Shown here in pieces: positions 1 to 5,948 of a stretch of 6,374 nt of DNA. Numbering within the stretch: the first letter of the stretch is position 1; each line of letters opens with the position of its first letter. Below the pieces are notes generated by a model. The model worked only from the letters and a program-made list of their open reading frames with translations, was not told where the DNA came from and did not search any database. The position numbers and the translations under genes were made by a program. This stretch comes from an uncultured Flavobacterium sp. (GTDB taxonomy: Bacteria > Bacteroidota > Bacteroidia > Flavobacteriales > Flavobacteriaceae), in contig CAMLKV010000133.1 of NCBI GenBank assembly GCA_946480635.1, forward strand, positions 1-6,374. Direction: 5' to 3'.

Positions 1-347
1 AGAAAATTAAATTTAGCAAAGGGGATTATTTGTTCTTGGTGAATGAAACTTCAATAAAATATCTTTTAGAAACCTTAGAACCTGAAGCTATAGATTCTTT
101 TTTTAACTGGAATTTCTTCGATACTATTTTGCAGCAAAAAGAAGGGTATTCAGAATATGTTTTTGAAGATTTAGCCAATGAAATTTTACAACAAAATCCA
201 GATTTAAGAAAACAACTTGAAGAGAAAAAGAATTCCGATAAAACATTTGCACAAAGTCCCGAAGCTCAATTGGACTGGGTGTATAAAAATTCTGTTCATT
301 ATGAAAAGGCACATTTGCAATATCCTGTTTACCGAATTATAAAATAA
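1..347 (+). CDS. C-terminal part of a probable M14-family zinc carboxypeptidase (5' end outside window)
   Basis: This reading frame is open at the window edge (first complete codon at 3) and gives 114 residues before a TAA stop at 345-347. A TTG at 30-32 is an internal leucine codon, not a start, because the frame continues upstream without a stop. The segment is rich in aromatic and acidic residues, with the stretch FNWNFFDTILQQKEGYSEYV followed by an acidic helical region (QNPDLRKQLEEKK) and a tail ending YPVYRIIK. I recognise this as resembling the C-terminal extension of large M14 metallocarboxypeptidase-like proteins of Flavobacteriaceae. The zinc-binding and catalytic residues would lie upstream of the window, so the enzymatic assignment cannot be confirmed here. 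No transmembrane segment is visible. The gene converges on the NUDIX gene and ends at a shared terminator. Confidence 0.68.
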   Translation, partial: KIKFSKGDYLFLVNETSIKYLLETLEPEAIDSFFNWNFFDTILQQKEGYSEYVFEDLANEILQQNPDLRKQLEEKKNSDKTFAQSPEAQLDWVYKNSVHYEKAHLQYPVYRIIK

Positions 348-375
348 AAAAGCTCCTATTCATGGAGCTTTTTTT
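346..375. terminator. Bidirectional intrinsic terminator between the M14-like and NUDIX genes
   Basis: The GC core is a perfect 5-bp stem, GCTCC at 352-356 with GGAGC at 364-368, around a 7-base loop (TATTCAT). It is flanked by an A run at 346-351 and a T run at 369-375, which lengthen the stem and supply a U-tract on either strand. On the minus strand the hairpin is built partly from the last codons of the NUDIX gene, and its stop codon (356-358) sits at the loop/stem boundary. It can therefore end both convergent transcripts. Confidence 0.85.
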
Positions 376-961
376 CTTCTGTAAATAAAAGTTTTATGTT
401 TTCATAAGAATTTTTTAGTGCTTCTTCAACTTGGTGAGGTTTTAACCAAGCTACCTTTTCGATTCCTTCCTCAATTTGTCCAACTGGATTGCCTTCAAAT
501 GAAGAATACATTTCAAACCATTGAGTAACCTTAAGTTTGTATTTACCGTTACGTTTAAAAACATGATAAGTTTTTTGCAGTTTGTTGGTTATTTTAAGTT
601 TTCCAACACCAGTTTCTTCTTTAACTTCACGAATGGCGGTTTCTTCATATTCTTCTCCACGATCCATTCCGCCTTTAGGTAAGTCCCATTTTCCATTTCT
701 GAAAATAAATAAAACTTCTCCCTTGTTATTATAAACTAATCCACCGCCAGCTTTACAAACAGGTATTTTTGCTTTCAAAGTTTTCATAATCTCTTTTTCA
801 TCAGGATGATATAAATAAACCTTCTGAAATTTATTTTGAAAAAAGCCTATAATTAGTTGTTCAATGTCGACACTTTCCAGTAGAAAAAACTTGAAATCAG
901 TTTCTTTTTTGATCTCATTTGTCAGGAAAAGAGGCTTGTCGTTTACAAAAACTTTATACAT
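356..961 (-). CDS. NUDIX hydrolase
   Basis: A 201-residue cytoplasmic NUDIX-superfamily hydrolase. Family members cleave nucleoside diphosphates linked to another moiety, using divalent metal; the substrate here cannot be read from sequence. The Nudix box is complete at residues 97-119 and fits GX5EX7REUXEEXGU, with G97, E103 and the metal-binding REVKEE at 111-116. The core fold begins around residue 68 (CKAGGGLVYNNKGEVLFIFR) and includes KWDLPKGG at 91-98. Residues 1-65 are an extra N-terminal part without a motif I recognise, making the protein longer than a minimal Nudix domain of about 130-150 residues. The ATG at 961-959 gives a natural start. The gene diverges from pyrE with only 7 bases between the start codons, so its promoter must lie inside pyrE. 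The closest candidate is a weak TATCTTTA (minus strand, 987-980). The gene ends inside its own terminator. Confidence 0.93.
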   Translation of the reverse strand: MYKVFVNDKPLFLTNEIKKETDFKFFLLESVDIEQLIIGFFQNKFQKVYLYHPDEKEIMKTLKAKIPVCKAGGGLVYNNKGEVLFIFRNGKWDLPKGGMDRGEEYEETAIREVKEETGVGKLKITNKLQKTYHVFKRNGKYKLKVTQWFEMYSSFEGNPVGQIEEGIEKVAWLKPHQVEEALKNSYENIKLLFTEEKKLHE

Positions 962-964
962 TTG
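936..964 (+). promoter_or_regulatory. Predicted Bacteroidota-type promoter of pyrE, inside the NUDIX gene start
   Basis: A perfect -7 element TACATTTG (957-964, consensus TAnnTTTG) has a TTG at 936-938 about 18 bases upstream, compatible with the Bacteroidota -33 element. The whole promoter overlaps the first codons of the NUDIX gene on the other strand. Transcription would be expected to begin a few bases after 964, essentially at the pyrE ATG (969), so the mRNA would have almost no leader. Assigned by motif and position only. Confidence 0.6.
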
Positions 965-968
965 TACT

Positions 969-1616
969 ATGATTTTTAATAAAGATACAGCTAGTAAAAC
1001 TGCCGAATTGCTTTTACAAATAAATGCAATTAAATTGAATTCTAAAAATCCTTTTACATGGGCTTCAGGTTGGAAATCTCCAATCTACTGTGATAACAGG
1101 GTAATTCTATCTTTTCCGGCGATAAGAAATTTTGTAAGAGACGAATTTGCAAAGAACATTGAGAAACAATTTGGAAAGCCAGATGTTATTGCGGGTGTTG
1201 CAACAGGCGCCATTGGAATAGGTATGCTTGTAGCACAAGAATTAGGTTTACCATTTGTTTATGTAAGACCTGAGCCTAAAAAACATGGACGAATGAATCA
1301 AGTCGAAGGGTTTTTACAAAAAGGACAAAATATTGTTGTTGTTGAAGACTTAATTAGTACTGGAAATAGTAGTTTACTTGCTGTTGAGGCTTTAAAAAAT
1401 GAAGGTGCAAACGTAAAAGGTATGGCAGCCATTTTTTCTTATGGTTTTCAAATTGCTGAAGACAATTTTAAAGCAGCAAATGTTAACTTATATACTTTAA
1501 GTAATTACGAAAGCTTGTTAACATTGGCAATTGCAAAAAAATATATAGCAGAAAATGAACACGATACATTAAAGGAATGGAGAAAAAATCCTTCTGAATG
1601 GAATGTTGAGGTATAG
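969..1616 (+). CDS. pyrE: Orotate phosphoribosyltransferase
   Basis: PyrE joins orotate to PRPP to give orotidine 5'-monophosphate, the fifth step of de novo UMP synthesis, in the cytoplasm. The 215-residue protein is of normal family length. The PRPP-binding signature is at residues 123-134 (VVVEDLISTGNS, with the paired acids E126 and D127). The orotate-side segment SGWKSPIYCDNR is at 33-44 and the catalytic-loop type sequence RPEPKKHGR at 100-108. I chose the ATG at 969 because it gives the usual N-terminus (MIFNKDTASKTAE). The frame stays open upstream to about 864, but that stretch is antisense to the NUDIX gene and has no family resemblance. No terminator separates pyrE from the SRPBCC gene 40 bases downstream, so the two are probably co-transcribed. 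There is no room for an attenuator or riboswitch upstream, because the promoter sits directly at the start codon. Confidence 0.96.
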   Translation: MIFNKDTASKTAELLLQINAIKLNSKNPFTWASGWKSPIYCDNRVILSFPAIRNFVRDEFAKNIEKQFGKPDVIAGVATGAIGIGMLVAQELGLPFVYVRPEPKKHGRMNQVEGFLQKGQNIVVVEDLISTGNSSLLAVEALKNEGANVKGMAAIFSYGFQIAEDNFKAANVNLYTLSNYESLLTLAIAKKYIAENEHDTLKEWRKNPSEWNVEV

Positions 1617-1656
1617 TTTTTGTTTAAAAATAAAATAATTTATTAAATCTAAAAAG

Positions 1657-2049
1657 ATGAATTTAGAAAGTCCAAAAGTTAGTGTTCAAAAATCTTCAGA
1701 ATATTTATTTAACGAATTAAGTCAAGTTAAGAATTTCGAAAAATTAATGCCTGAGAATATTGCTAAGTTTGAAGTAATTGATGAAAATTGTTTCGAGTTT
1801 GGTTTAAAAGGAATGCCAGAAATTAAATTGGTTAAAAAAGAAGCTACACCAAATTCTAAAATTGTTTTGGGAGCTGCTTCAAGCAAATTACCTTTTACCT
1901 TAACAGCAAACTTGACTGAAGAAGAAGCTGAGGCAACAGGAGTGCAATTGTTCTTTGAAGGAGAATTTAATGCAATGATGGCAATGATGATTAAAGGGCC
2001 AATTTCGAAGTTTATTGAAACTTTAGCAGGAAATATGGGTAAATTATAA
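1657..2049 (+). CDS. SRPBCC-fold (START/polyketide-cyclase-like) protein of unknown function
   Basis: A 130-residue cytoplasmic protein without a signal peptide or membrane segment. I recognise it as a small SRPBCC-like protein of the type found beside pyrE in Flavobacteriaceae. Its layout fits that fold: an N-terminal strand (KVSVQKSSEYLFNELSQVKNFEKLMPE, residues 7-33) with the 'x-D/E-x-F' style entry helix, then alternating beta strands through residues 36-106 (FEVIDENCFEFGLKG, IKLVKKEA, KIVLGAAS, FTLTANLTEE, TGVQLFFEGEF), then a long C-terminal helix (AMMAMMIKGPISKFIETLAGNMGKL) that would close the hydrophobic pocket. The ligand is unknown. The start at 1657 follows AAAAAG rather than a true Shine-Dalgarno sequence. 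The position 40 bases after pyrE without an intervening terminator suggests one operon, but this does not prove a role in pyrimidine metabolism. Confidence 0.8.
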   Translation: MNLESPKVSVQKSSEYLFNELSQVKNFEKLMPENIAKFEVIDENCFEFGLKGMPEIKLVKKEATPNSKIVLGAASSKLPFTLTANLTEEEAEATGVQLFFEGEFNAMMAMMIKGPISKFIETLAGNMGKL

Positions 2050-2068
2050 ATGCTCAATTTGAATAATT

Positions 2069-2099
2069 AAAAAAGCTTCTCAAAACGAGAGGCTTTTTT
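2069..2099. terminator. Bidirectional intrinsic terminator between the SRPBCC and biotin-ligase genes
   Basis: Arms GCTTCTC (2075-2081) and GAGAGGC (2087-2093) form a 7-bp stem around the loop AAAAC, flanked by A6 (2069-2074) and T6 (2094-2099). In the plus-strand RNA the third pair is a U-G wobble. In the minus-strand RNA the same position is a C-A mismatch, so the hairpin should be stronger for the pyrE/SRPBCC transcript than for the biotin-ligase transcript. The ligase stop codon (2100-2098) overlaps the edge of the T run. Confidence 0.85.
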
Positions 2100-2829
2100 A
2101 ATATAACATAGTTATTTCTTTGATACCATATTGTTTGATTGAGTCGTTTTCAAGGAGTACTTCCAGTTTTCCATCTTGATTTACTTGTTGTATTATACCC
2201 ATAAACCGCTCTTCCTTTTCATTTTCAAATGCCATAGGAATTCCCTTTTTGAAAAGCCATTTATGATAATCGTCCCATAAAGCTGATTCCTGTTTAAGAA
2301 GTATTTTATCAATATTTAGTTTTAGTTCGGCAATGATTTGATTTAGGATTTTTTCTATTTCAAAATCTTTATTAGTTATGTTTTTTAATGAACTAGCTTT
2401 TGTTAAATCTTCAAAATTTGTTTGATTTACATTTAGACCTATTCCAACTATTGAATCAATTTTTCCATTTTCCTTGATTAAATTTTCAATCAGTATGCCA
2501 GCTATTTTTTTGTTTTCTGACATAATGTCGTTTGGCCACTTAATAGATAATGAAGGTATTTTAATGGTTTCTAGTGCTTTAATAATGCTTAAAGTAACTG
2601 CAGTGTTTAACAAAAACACATCTCTAATATCACTTAATGTATTTGATATTAAAATACTGGTTATTAGGTTCTTTCCTGATTCAGATAGCCATACAGCTCC
2701 GTGCTGGCCTTTGCCTTTTGTCTGAGTTTCGGCTACAATAACTGTGAAGTTTTCAAGGACCTGATCTTGTGACATTTTTTTTAAAAAGTCATTAGTAGAA
2801 TCTATGGCATTGAGTTTGATTAATTTCAT
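2098..2829 (-). CDS. birA: Biotin--[acetyl-CoA-carboxylase] ligase, HTH-less (group I)
   Basis: Biotin-protein ligase activates biotin with ATP to biotinyl-5'-AMP and transfers it to a lysine of biotin carboxyl carrier domains. The 243 residues hold only the catalytic and C-terminal domains. The protein starts directly at the catalytic domain (MKLIKLNAIDSTN), without the DNA-binding N-terminus of E. coli BirA, so it should not act as a repressor. Visible motifs are STN at 11-13, the biotinyl-AMP loop KGKGQHGAVW at 38-47, KWPND at 97-101, KKIAGILIE at 107-115, GIGLNVN at 129-135, and a small C-terminal beta domain from about residue 205 (RFMGIIQQVNQDGKLEVLLENDSI). The loop departs from the E. 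coli GRGRRG form. The gene converges on the SRPBCC gene and diverges from rsfS across 98 bases. The symbol is by catalytic homology; the regulatory half of BirA is absent. Confidence 0.93.
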   Translation of the reverse strand: MKLIKLNAIDSTNDFLKKMSQDQVLENFTVIVAETQTKGKGQHGAVWLSESGKNLITSILISNTLSDIRDVFLLNTAVTLSIIKALETIKIPSLSIKWPNDIMSENKKIAGILIENLIKENGKIDSIVGIGLNVNQTNFEDLTKASSLKNITNKDFEIEKILNQIIAELKLNIDKILLKQESALWDDYHKWLFKKGIPMAFENEKEERFMGIIQQVNQDGKLEVLLENDSIKQYGIKEITMLY

Positions 2830-2927
2830 GTGTCAGAATTTGAAACGCTATCAAAAAGTTACTTTAATATTAAGTTCAAAATAAAGACAAAAATCAATAA
2901 CTTTGTGCAAAATATTTTAAGATTTAA
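2830..2927. promoter_or_regulatory. Divergent promoter region between the biotin-ligase gene and rsfS
   Basis: On the plus strand a perfect -7 element TAACTTTG lies at 2898-2905, which would start an rsfS transcript with a leader of roughly 15-20 bases; its -33 element is weak (TTC at 2875-2877). On the minus strand only a near match, TAACTTTT (2861-2854), points towards the ligase gene. The region also holds a 10-base perfect palindrome TTAATATTAA (2864-2873) and an inverted pair TTTGAA (2839-2844) / TTCAAA (2875-2880). These are AT-rich and could be chance. Confidence 0.5.
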
Positions 2928-3299
2928 ATGACGAAAAAAGAAGTAAGCAACGATATTTTATTAGCAAATATCATTAAGGGGATTGAAGAAGTTAAAGGTA
3001 ACGATATAGATATTCTTGATTTAAGAGAATTGGATAACACAGTTTGCGATTATTTTGTAATTTGTAATGGTAATTCAAATACGCAGGTAAACGCGATTGT
3101 TAATTCAATTCAAAAAGTAGTTTCAAAAGAACTTAAGGATAAGCCTTGGCATGTAGAAGGAACAGACAACGGAGAATGGGTTTTAATGGATTACATTCAC
3201 ATCGTTGTGCATGTGTTTCAAAAACACATTCGTGAGTACTACAACATCGAAAGTCTTTGGGGTGACGCAAAAATCACATCTATTGAAAATAAATATTAA
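2928..3299 (+). CDS. rsfS: Ribosome silencing factor RsfS (Iojap/YbeB family)
   Basis: RsfS binds protein uL14 on the 50S subunit and blocks joining with the 30S subunit, reducing translation when nutrients are scarce. The 123-residue protein is of usual family length and consists almost entirely of the Iojap domain. Recognisable segments are DYFVICNGNSNTQV at 41-54, WHVEGTDNGEWVLMDY at 74-89, IVVHVFQ at 92-98, and the family-typical ending REYYNIESLWGDA at 102-114. The ATG at 2928 is the natural start and lies about 20 bases downstream of a Bacteroidota -7 element. Only 10 bases separate its stop from ftsH, with no terminator, so the two genes are almost certainly co-transcribed. This links a translation brake with membrane proteolysis in one unit, a known gene order in Bacteroidota. 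Confidence 0.95.
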   Translation: MTKKEVSNDILLANIIKGIEEVKGNDIDILDLRELDNTVCDYFVICNGNSNTQVNAIVNSIQKVVSKELKDKPWHVEGTDNGEWVLMDYIHIVVHVFQKHIREYYNIESLWGDAKITSIENKY

Positions 3300-3309
3300 T
3301 TAAATATCT

Positions 3310-5232
3310 ATGTCGAACGAAACAAAACAAAATAATTTTAAATTTAATCCATGGTGGATTTATGGTATAATTGCTGCCATTTTTATAGCCATGTGGATAT
3401 CAGGTCAATCTCGTTGGGTTGAACCTTCAAAAACATCGGTATCAAAATTTAATGAATTCCTAAATTTAGGACAGGTAGATAAAGTTGTTGTTTTTAATAA
3501 AAGTTCGGCAGAAGTTTTCTTAAAACCTGAAGCTTTAAAAGAAAAAATGCATAAGGATCTTCCTAAAAAAGATATTTTAGGAAATCCTAATACAGGTCCT
3601 CATTATACTTTAGAAATTGGTAATGATGAGCTTTTTCAGAAAAAACTTGAAGAAGCTCAAACTGCTAAGAAGTTAACTTCTTACGACTATAAAACATCAA
3701 GTGATTTTACTGATTTGTTGATTAATCTACTTCCAATAATTTTATTGTTAGGTTTCTGGATTTTCATGATGCGACGTATGTCAGGTGGTGGAGCCGGAGG
3801 TGGCGGAGGACAGATTTTCAGTATTGGAAAATCGAAAGCTAAGCTGTTTGACGAAAAGACAGATGTAAAAACAACATTTAAAGATGTTGCTGGTCTTGAA
3901 GGGGCTAAAGAAGAAATTCAAGAGATTGTAGAATTTTTAAAGAATCCACAAAAATATACAGATTTAGGAGGTAAAATTCCTAAAGGAGCACTACTTGTAG
4001 GGCCTCCGGGAACTGGTAAGACATTATTAGCTAAAGCAGTTGCTGGAGAAGCTAAAGTGCCTTTCTTTTCATTGTCAGGTTCTGACTTTGTGGAAATGTT
4101 TGTTGGAGTTGGTGCTTCTAGAGTACGTGACTTATTTAAACAAGCCAAAGAGAAATCGCCAGCAATTATTTTTATCGATGAAATTGATGCTGTAGGACGT
4201 GCTAGAGGGAAAAATAATTTCTCAGGATCTAATGATGAGCGCGAAAATACATTAAATCAATTGTTGACAGAAATGGATGGTTTTGGTACTGATACAAGTG
4301 TGATTGTATTGGCTGCAACAAATAGAGCTGATGTTCTAGATAAAGCTTTAATGCGTGCCGGTCGTTTTGATCGCCAAATTTATGTTGATTTACCAGATAT
4401 TAGAGAGCGTAAAGAAATTTTTGAAGTGCATTTGGCACCGCTCAAAAAAGTTGAAAATTTAGATACTGACTTTTTAGCTAAACAAACACCAGGATTCTCA
4501 GGAGCAGATATTGCTAATGTTTGTAACGAAGCAGCTTTAATTGCGGCTCGTAACAATAAAACTGCTGTTGATAAACAAGATTTCTTAGATGCTGTTGATA
4601 GAATTGTAGGAGGTCTTGAAAAGAAAAATAAAATTATAACTCCAGAAGAGAAAAAAGCAATTGCTATTCACGAAGCAGGACATGCAACGGTAAGTTGGAT
4701 GTTAGAGCATGCTGCTCCGTTAGTAAAAGTTACAATTGTTCCTCGTGGACAAAGTTTAGGTGCTGCTTGGTATTTACCAGAAGAAAGACAAATCGTTCGT
4801 CCAGATCAAATGCTTGATGAAATGTGTGCTACTATGGGAGGTCGTGCAGCTGAGAAAGTAATTTTTGATAAAATTTCGACAGGAGCTTTAAGTGATCTCG
4901 AAAAAGTAACAAAACAGGCAAGAGCTATGGTTACGGTTTATGGATTGAATGATAAGTTAGGTAATATCACTTATTATGATTCATCTGGGCAGACAGATTA
5001 TAATTTTTCTAAGCCTTATTCTGAAGAGACAGCTCGTACAATTGACCAGGAAATTTCAGTAATTATTGAAGCACAATATCAAAGAGCTATTAAAATCCTT
5101 CAGGATAATAAAGACAAGCTTAATCAGTTAGCAGATATTTTAATTGATAAAGAAGTTATCTTTAAAGATGACTTAGAATTAATTTTTGGAAAGCGACCTT
5201 TTGATAAGATTTCACACGAAGAAATTGTTTAA
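3310..5232 (+). CDS. ftsH: ATP-dependent zinc metalloprotease FtsH
   Basis: FtsH is a membrane-anchored hexameric AAA+ protease that extracts and degrades misassembled membrane proteins and selected cytoplasmic regulators. The 640 residues show the full architecture: TM1 at about 15-31, an extracytoplasmic region at 32-135, TM2 at about 136-154, a glycine-rich linker (GGGAGGGGG, 159-167), the AAA+ domain at about 190-440, and the M41 peptidase domain to the C-terminus. Key residues are present: Walker A GPPGTGKT 231-238, pore loop FVG 264-266, Walker B IIFIDE 286-291, arginine fingers R352 and R355 in GRFDR, zinc site HEAGH 454-458, and the third zinc ligand, probably D529 in ALSDLE. The segment [12 protein letters not shown] (483-494) is the form I associate with Bacteroidota. 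All catalytic elements are intact and the length is normal. It is the second gene after rsfS and ends at a strong terminator, which separates it from the LUD gene. Confidence 0.98.
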   Translation: MSNETKQNNFKFNPWWIYGIIAAIFIAMWISGQSRWVEPSKTSVSKFNEFLNLGQVDKVVVFNKSSAEVFLKPEALKEKMHKDLPKKDILGNPNTGPHYTLEIGNDELFQKKLEEAQTAKKLTSYDYKTSSDFTDLLINLLPIILLLGFWIFMMRRMSGGGAGGGGGQIFSIGKSKAKLFDEKTDVKTTFKDVAGLEGAKEEIQEIVEFLKNPQKYTDLGGKIPKGALLVGPPGTGKTLLAKAVAGEAKVPFFSLSGSDFVEMFVGVGASRVRDLFKQAKEKSPAIIFIDEIDAVGRARGKNNFSGSNDERENTLNQLLTEMDGFGTDTSVIVLAATNRADVLDKALMRAGRFDRQIYVDLPDIRERKEIFEVHLAPLKKVENLDTDFLAKQTPGFSGADIANVCNEAALIAARNNKTAVDKQDFLDAVDRIVGGLEKKNKIITPEEKKAIAIHEAGHATVSWMLEHAAPLVKVTIVPRGQSLGAAWYLPEERQIVRPDQMLDEMCATMGGRAAEKVIFDKISTGALSDLEKVTKQARAMVTVYGLNDKLGNITYYDSSGQTDYNFSKPYSEETARTIDQEISVIIEAQYQRAIKILQDNKDKLNQLADILIDKEVIFKDDLELIFGKRPFDKISHEEIV

Positions 5233-5254
5233 AACTTAGTTAATAAAATGCTTT

Positions 5255-5296
5255 AAAATCTTAACCTATTTCCAAGAAAAAGGTTAAGATTTTTTT
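5255..5296 (+). terminator. Strong intrinsic terminator of the rsfS-ftsH unit
   Basis: A perfect 13-bp stem pairs 5255-5267 (AAAATCTTAACCT) with 5281-5293 (AGGTTAAGATTTT). Inside the 13-base loop a further 4-bp stem is possible (TTTC 5269-5272 with GAAA 5276-5279) across a single A-A mismatch. The descending arm runs into a T tract to 5296. It lies 22 bases after the ftsH stop codon. The stem is AT-rich, but its length and perfect pairing make it convincing. Confidence 0.88.
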
Positions 5297-5303
5297 ATCT
5301 TTG
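5296..5303 (+). promoter_or_regulatory. Predicted Bacteroidota -7 element for the LUD-cdsA unit
   Basis: TATCTTTG is a perfect match to TAnnTTTG. Its first T is also the last T of the ftsH terminator tract, so terminator and promoter are directly joined. Transcription would begin about 30 bases before the ATG at 5342. I see no clear TTG -33 element at the usual spacing, because that space is taken by the terminator hairpin; the call rests on the -7 motif and on the need for a promoter after a strong terminator. Confidence 0.5.
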
Positions 5304-5341
5304 GTATGTATAGCAATTAATACCCCTAGATTTTTCGGTAT

Positions 5342-5947
5342 ATGAGTATATTTAAAAAAATATTTGGTTCAGGAAATGATGCTTCAAACGATGCTGGAGA
5401 AAGTGATTATAATCCGTTTCAAGATTTGCATTCACAATTACCAGTAGATGAGCAGTTCACGCATAATTTCAAGAAAAACGGAGGTAAGTTTTTATATTGT
5501 GAAAATGTTGCTGAGCTTAATGAACAATTTGAAAATATATTAGAAGAAAATGATTGGTTTGAATCTGAAGCAATGTGTTTAGAGCCAAGATTATTCAAGA
5601 TGTTGGAGGAAAATAATATCAATTTTCAAAATGTTACTAACCCAAAATTCTTCTTTGCTAGTTGCGAAAATTTAATTGCAGAAGATGGATCTATACTTTT
5701 TTCATCCAATCAAATTAAACAAAACAAACCAAATCAATTGCCGGATAATATTGTATTGTTGGCTACTACTAGCCAAATAATTTTAAGCAAAAGTGACGGC
5801 TTGAGAGAGATTAAAAAAAGATACACCACAGATTACCCAACAAACATAACAAGTATCAAATACTTTGAAAAGGTTAAAGAAGAAGATTTTTTGCACTACG
5901 GAAGTTCTCCAAAAAACCTATATTTGTTGTTGCTAGAGGATTTATAG
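5342..5947 (+). CDS. LUD domain protein (LutC/YkgG family), stand-alone
   Basis: A 201-residue cytoplasmic protein that I recognise as the stand-alone LUD-domain protein encoded between ftsH and cdsA in Flavobacteriaceae. LUD domains occur in LutB and LutC, which take part in L-lactate oxidation in other bacteria, but no lutA or lutB-like gene is nearby, so a lactate role should not be assumed. Residues 1-35 are variable and polar (GSGNDASNDAGESDYNPFQD). The domain follows: a first segment with GGKFLYCENVAELNEQF at 47-63, FFFASCENLIAEDGSILFSSNQI at 103-125, the core strand NIVLLATTSQIILSKSDGLREI at 136-157, and the C-terminal KNLYLLLLEDL at 191-201. No iron-sulfur cysteine cluster is present; the cysteines at 53, 79 and 108 are scattered. 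It is probably co-transcribed with cdsA, which starts one base after its stop codon. Confidence 0.8.
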   Translation: MSIFKKIFGSGNDASNDAGESDYNPFQDLHSQLPVDEQFTHNFKKNGGKFLYCENVAELNEQFENILEENDWFESEAMCLEPRLFKMLEENNINFQNVTNPKFFFASCENLIAEDGSILFSSNQIKQNKPNQLPDNIVLLATTSQIILSKSDGLREIKKRYTTDYPTNITSIKYFEKVKEEDFLHYGSSPKNLYLLLLEDL

Positions 5948-5948
5948 G

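Noticed and set aside
864..968. Possible upstream extension of pyrE beginning at 864
   Set aside because: The frame is open, but the extra 35 residues are the antisense of the NUDIX start, do not resemble PyrE, and lie upstream of the predicted promoter. The ATG at 969 gives the family-typical N-terminus.
1617..1656. Separate promoter for the SRPBCC gene (TAGTTTTTG at 1614-1622)
   Set aside because: It has one base too many to fit TAnnTTTG, overlaps the pyrE stop codon and has no matching -33 element; co-transcription with pyrE is simpler.
1722..2057. Open frame antisense to the SRPBCC gene
   Set aside because: It mirrors a convincing plus-strand gene, has no recognisable domain and runs against the direction of the shared terminator layout.
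2474..2725. Open frame on the plus strand inside the biotin-ligase gene
   Set aside because: It is fully contained in the ligase gene, which carries intact catalytic motifs; the product shows no family features.
3784..3813. Glycine-rich GGT/GGA repeat in ftsH as a possible low-complexity repeat or expansion
   Set aside because: It encodes the flexible linker after TM2 that is commonly glycine-rich in FtsH proteins of this phylum; nothing suggests a variable tandem repeat.
3918..4148. Open frame antisense to the ftsH AAA+ region
   Set aside because: A shadow of the conserved Walker A region; it has no motif, start signal or context of its own.
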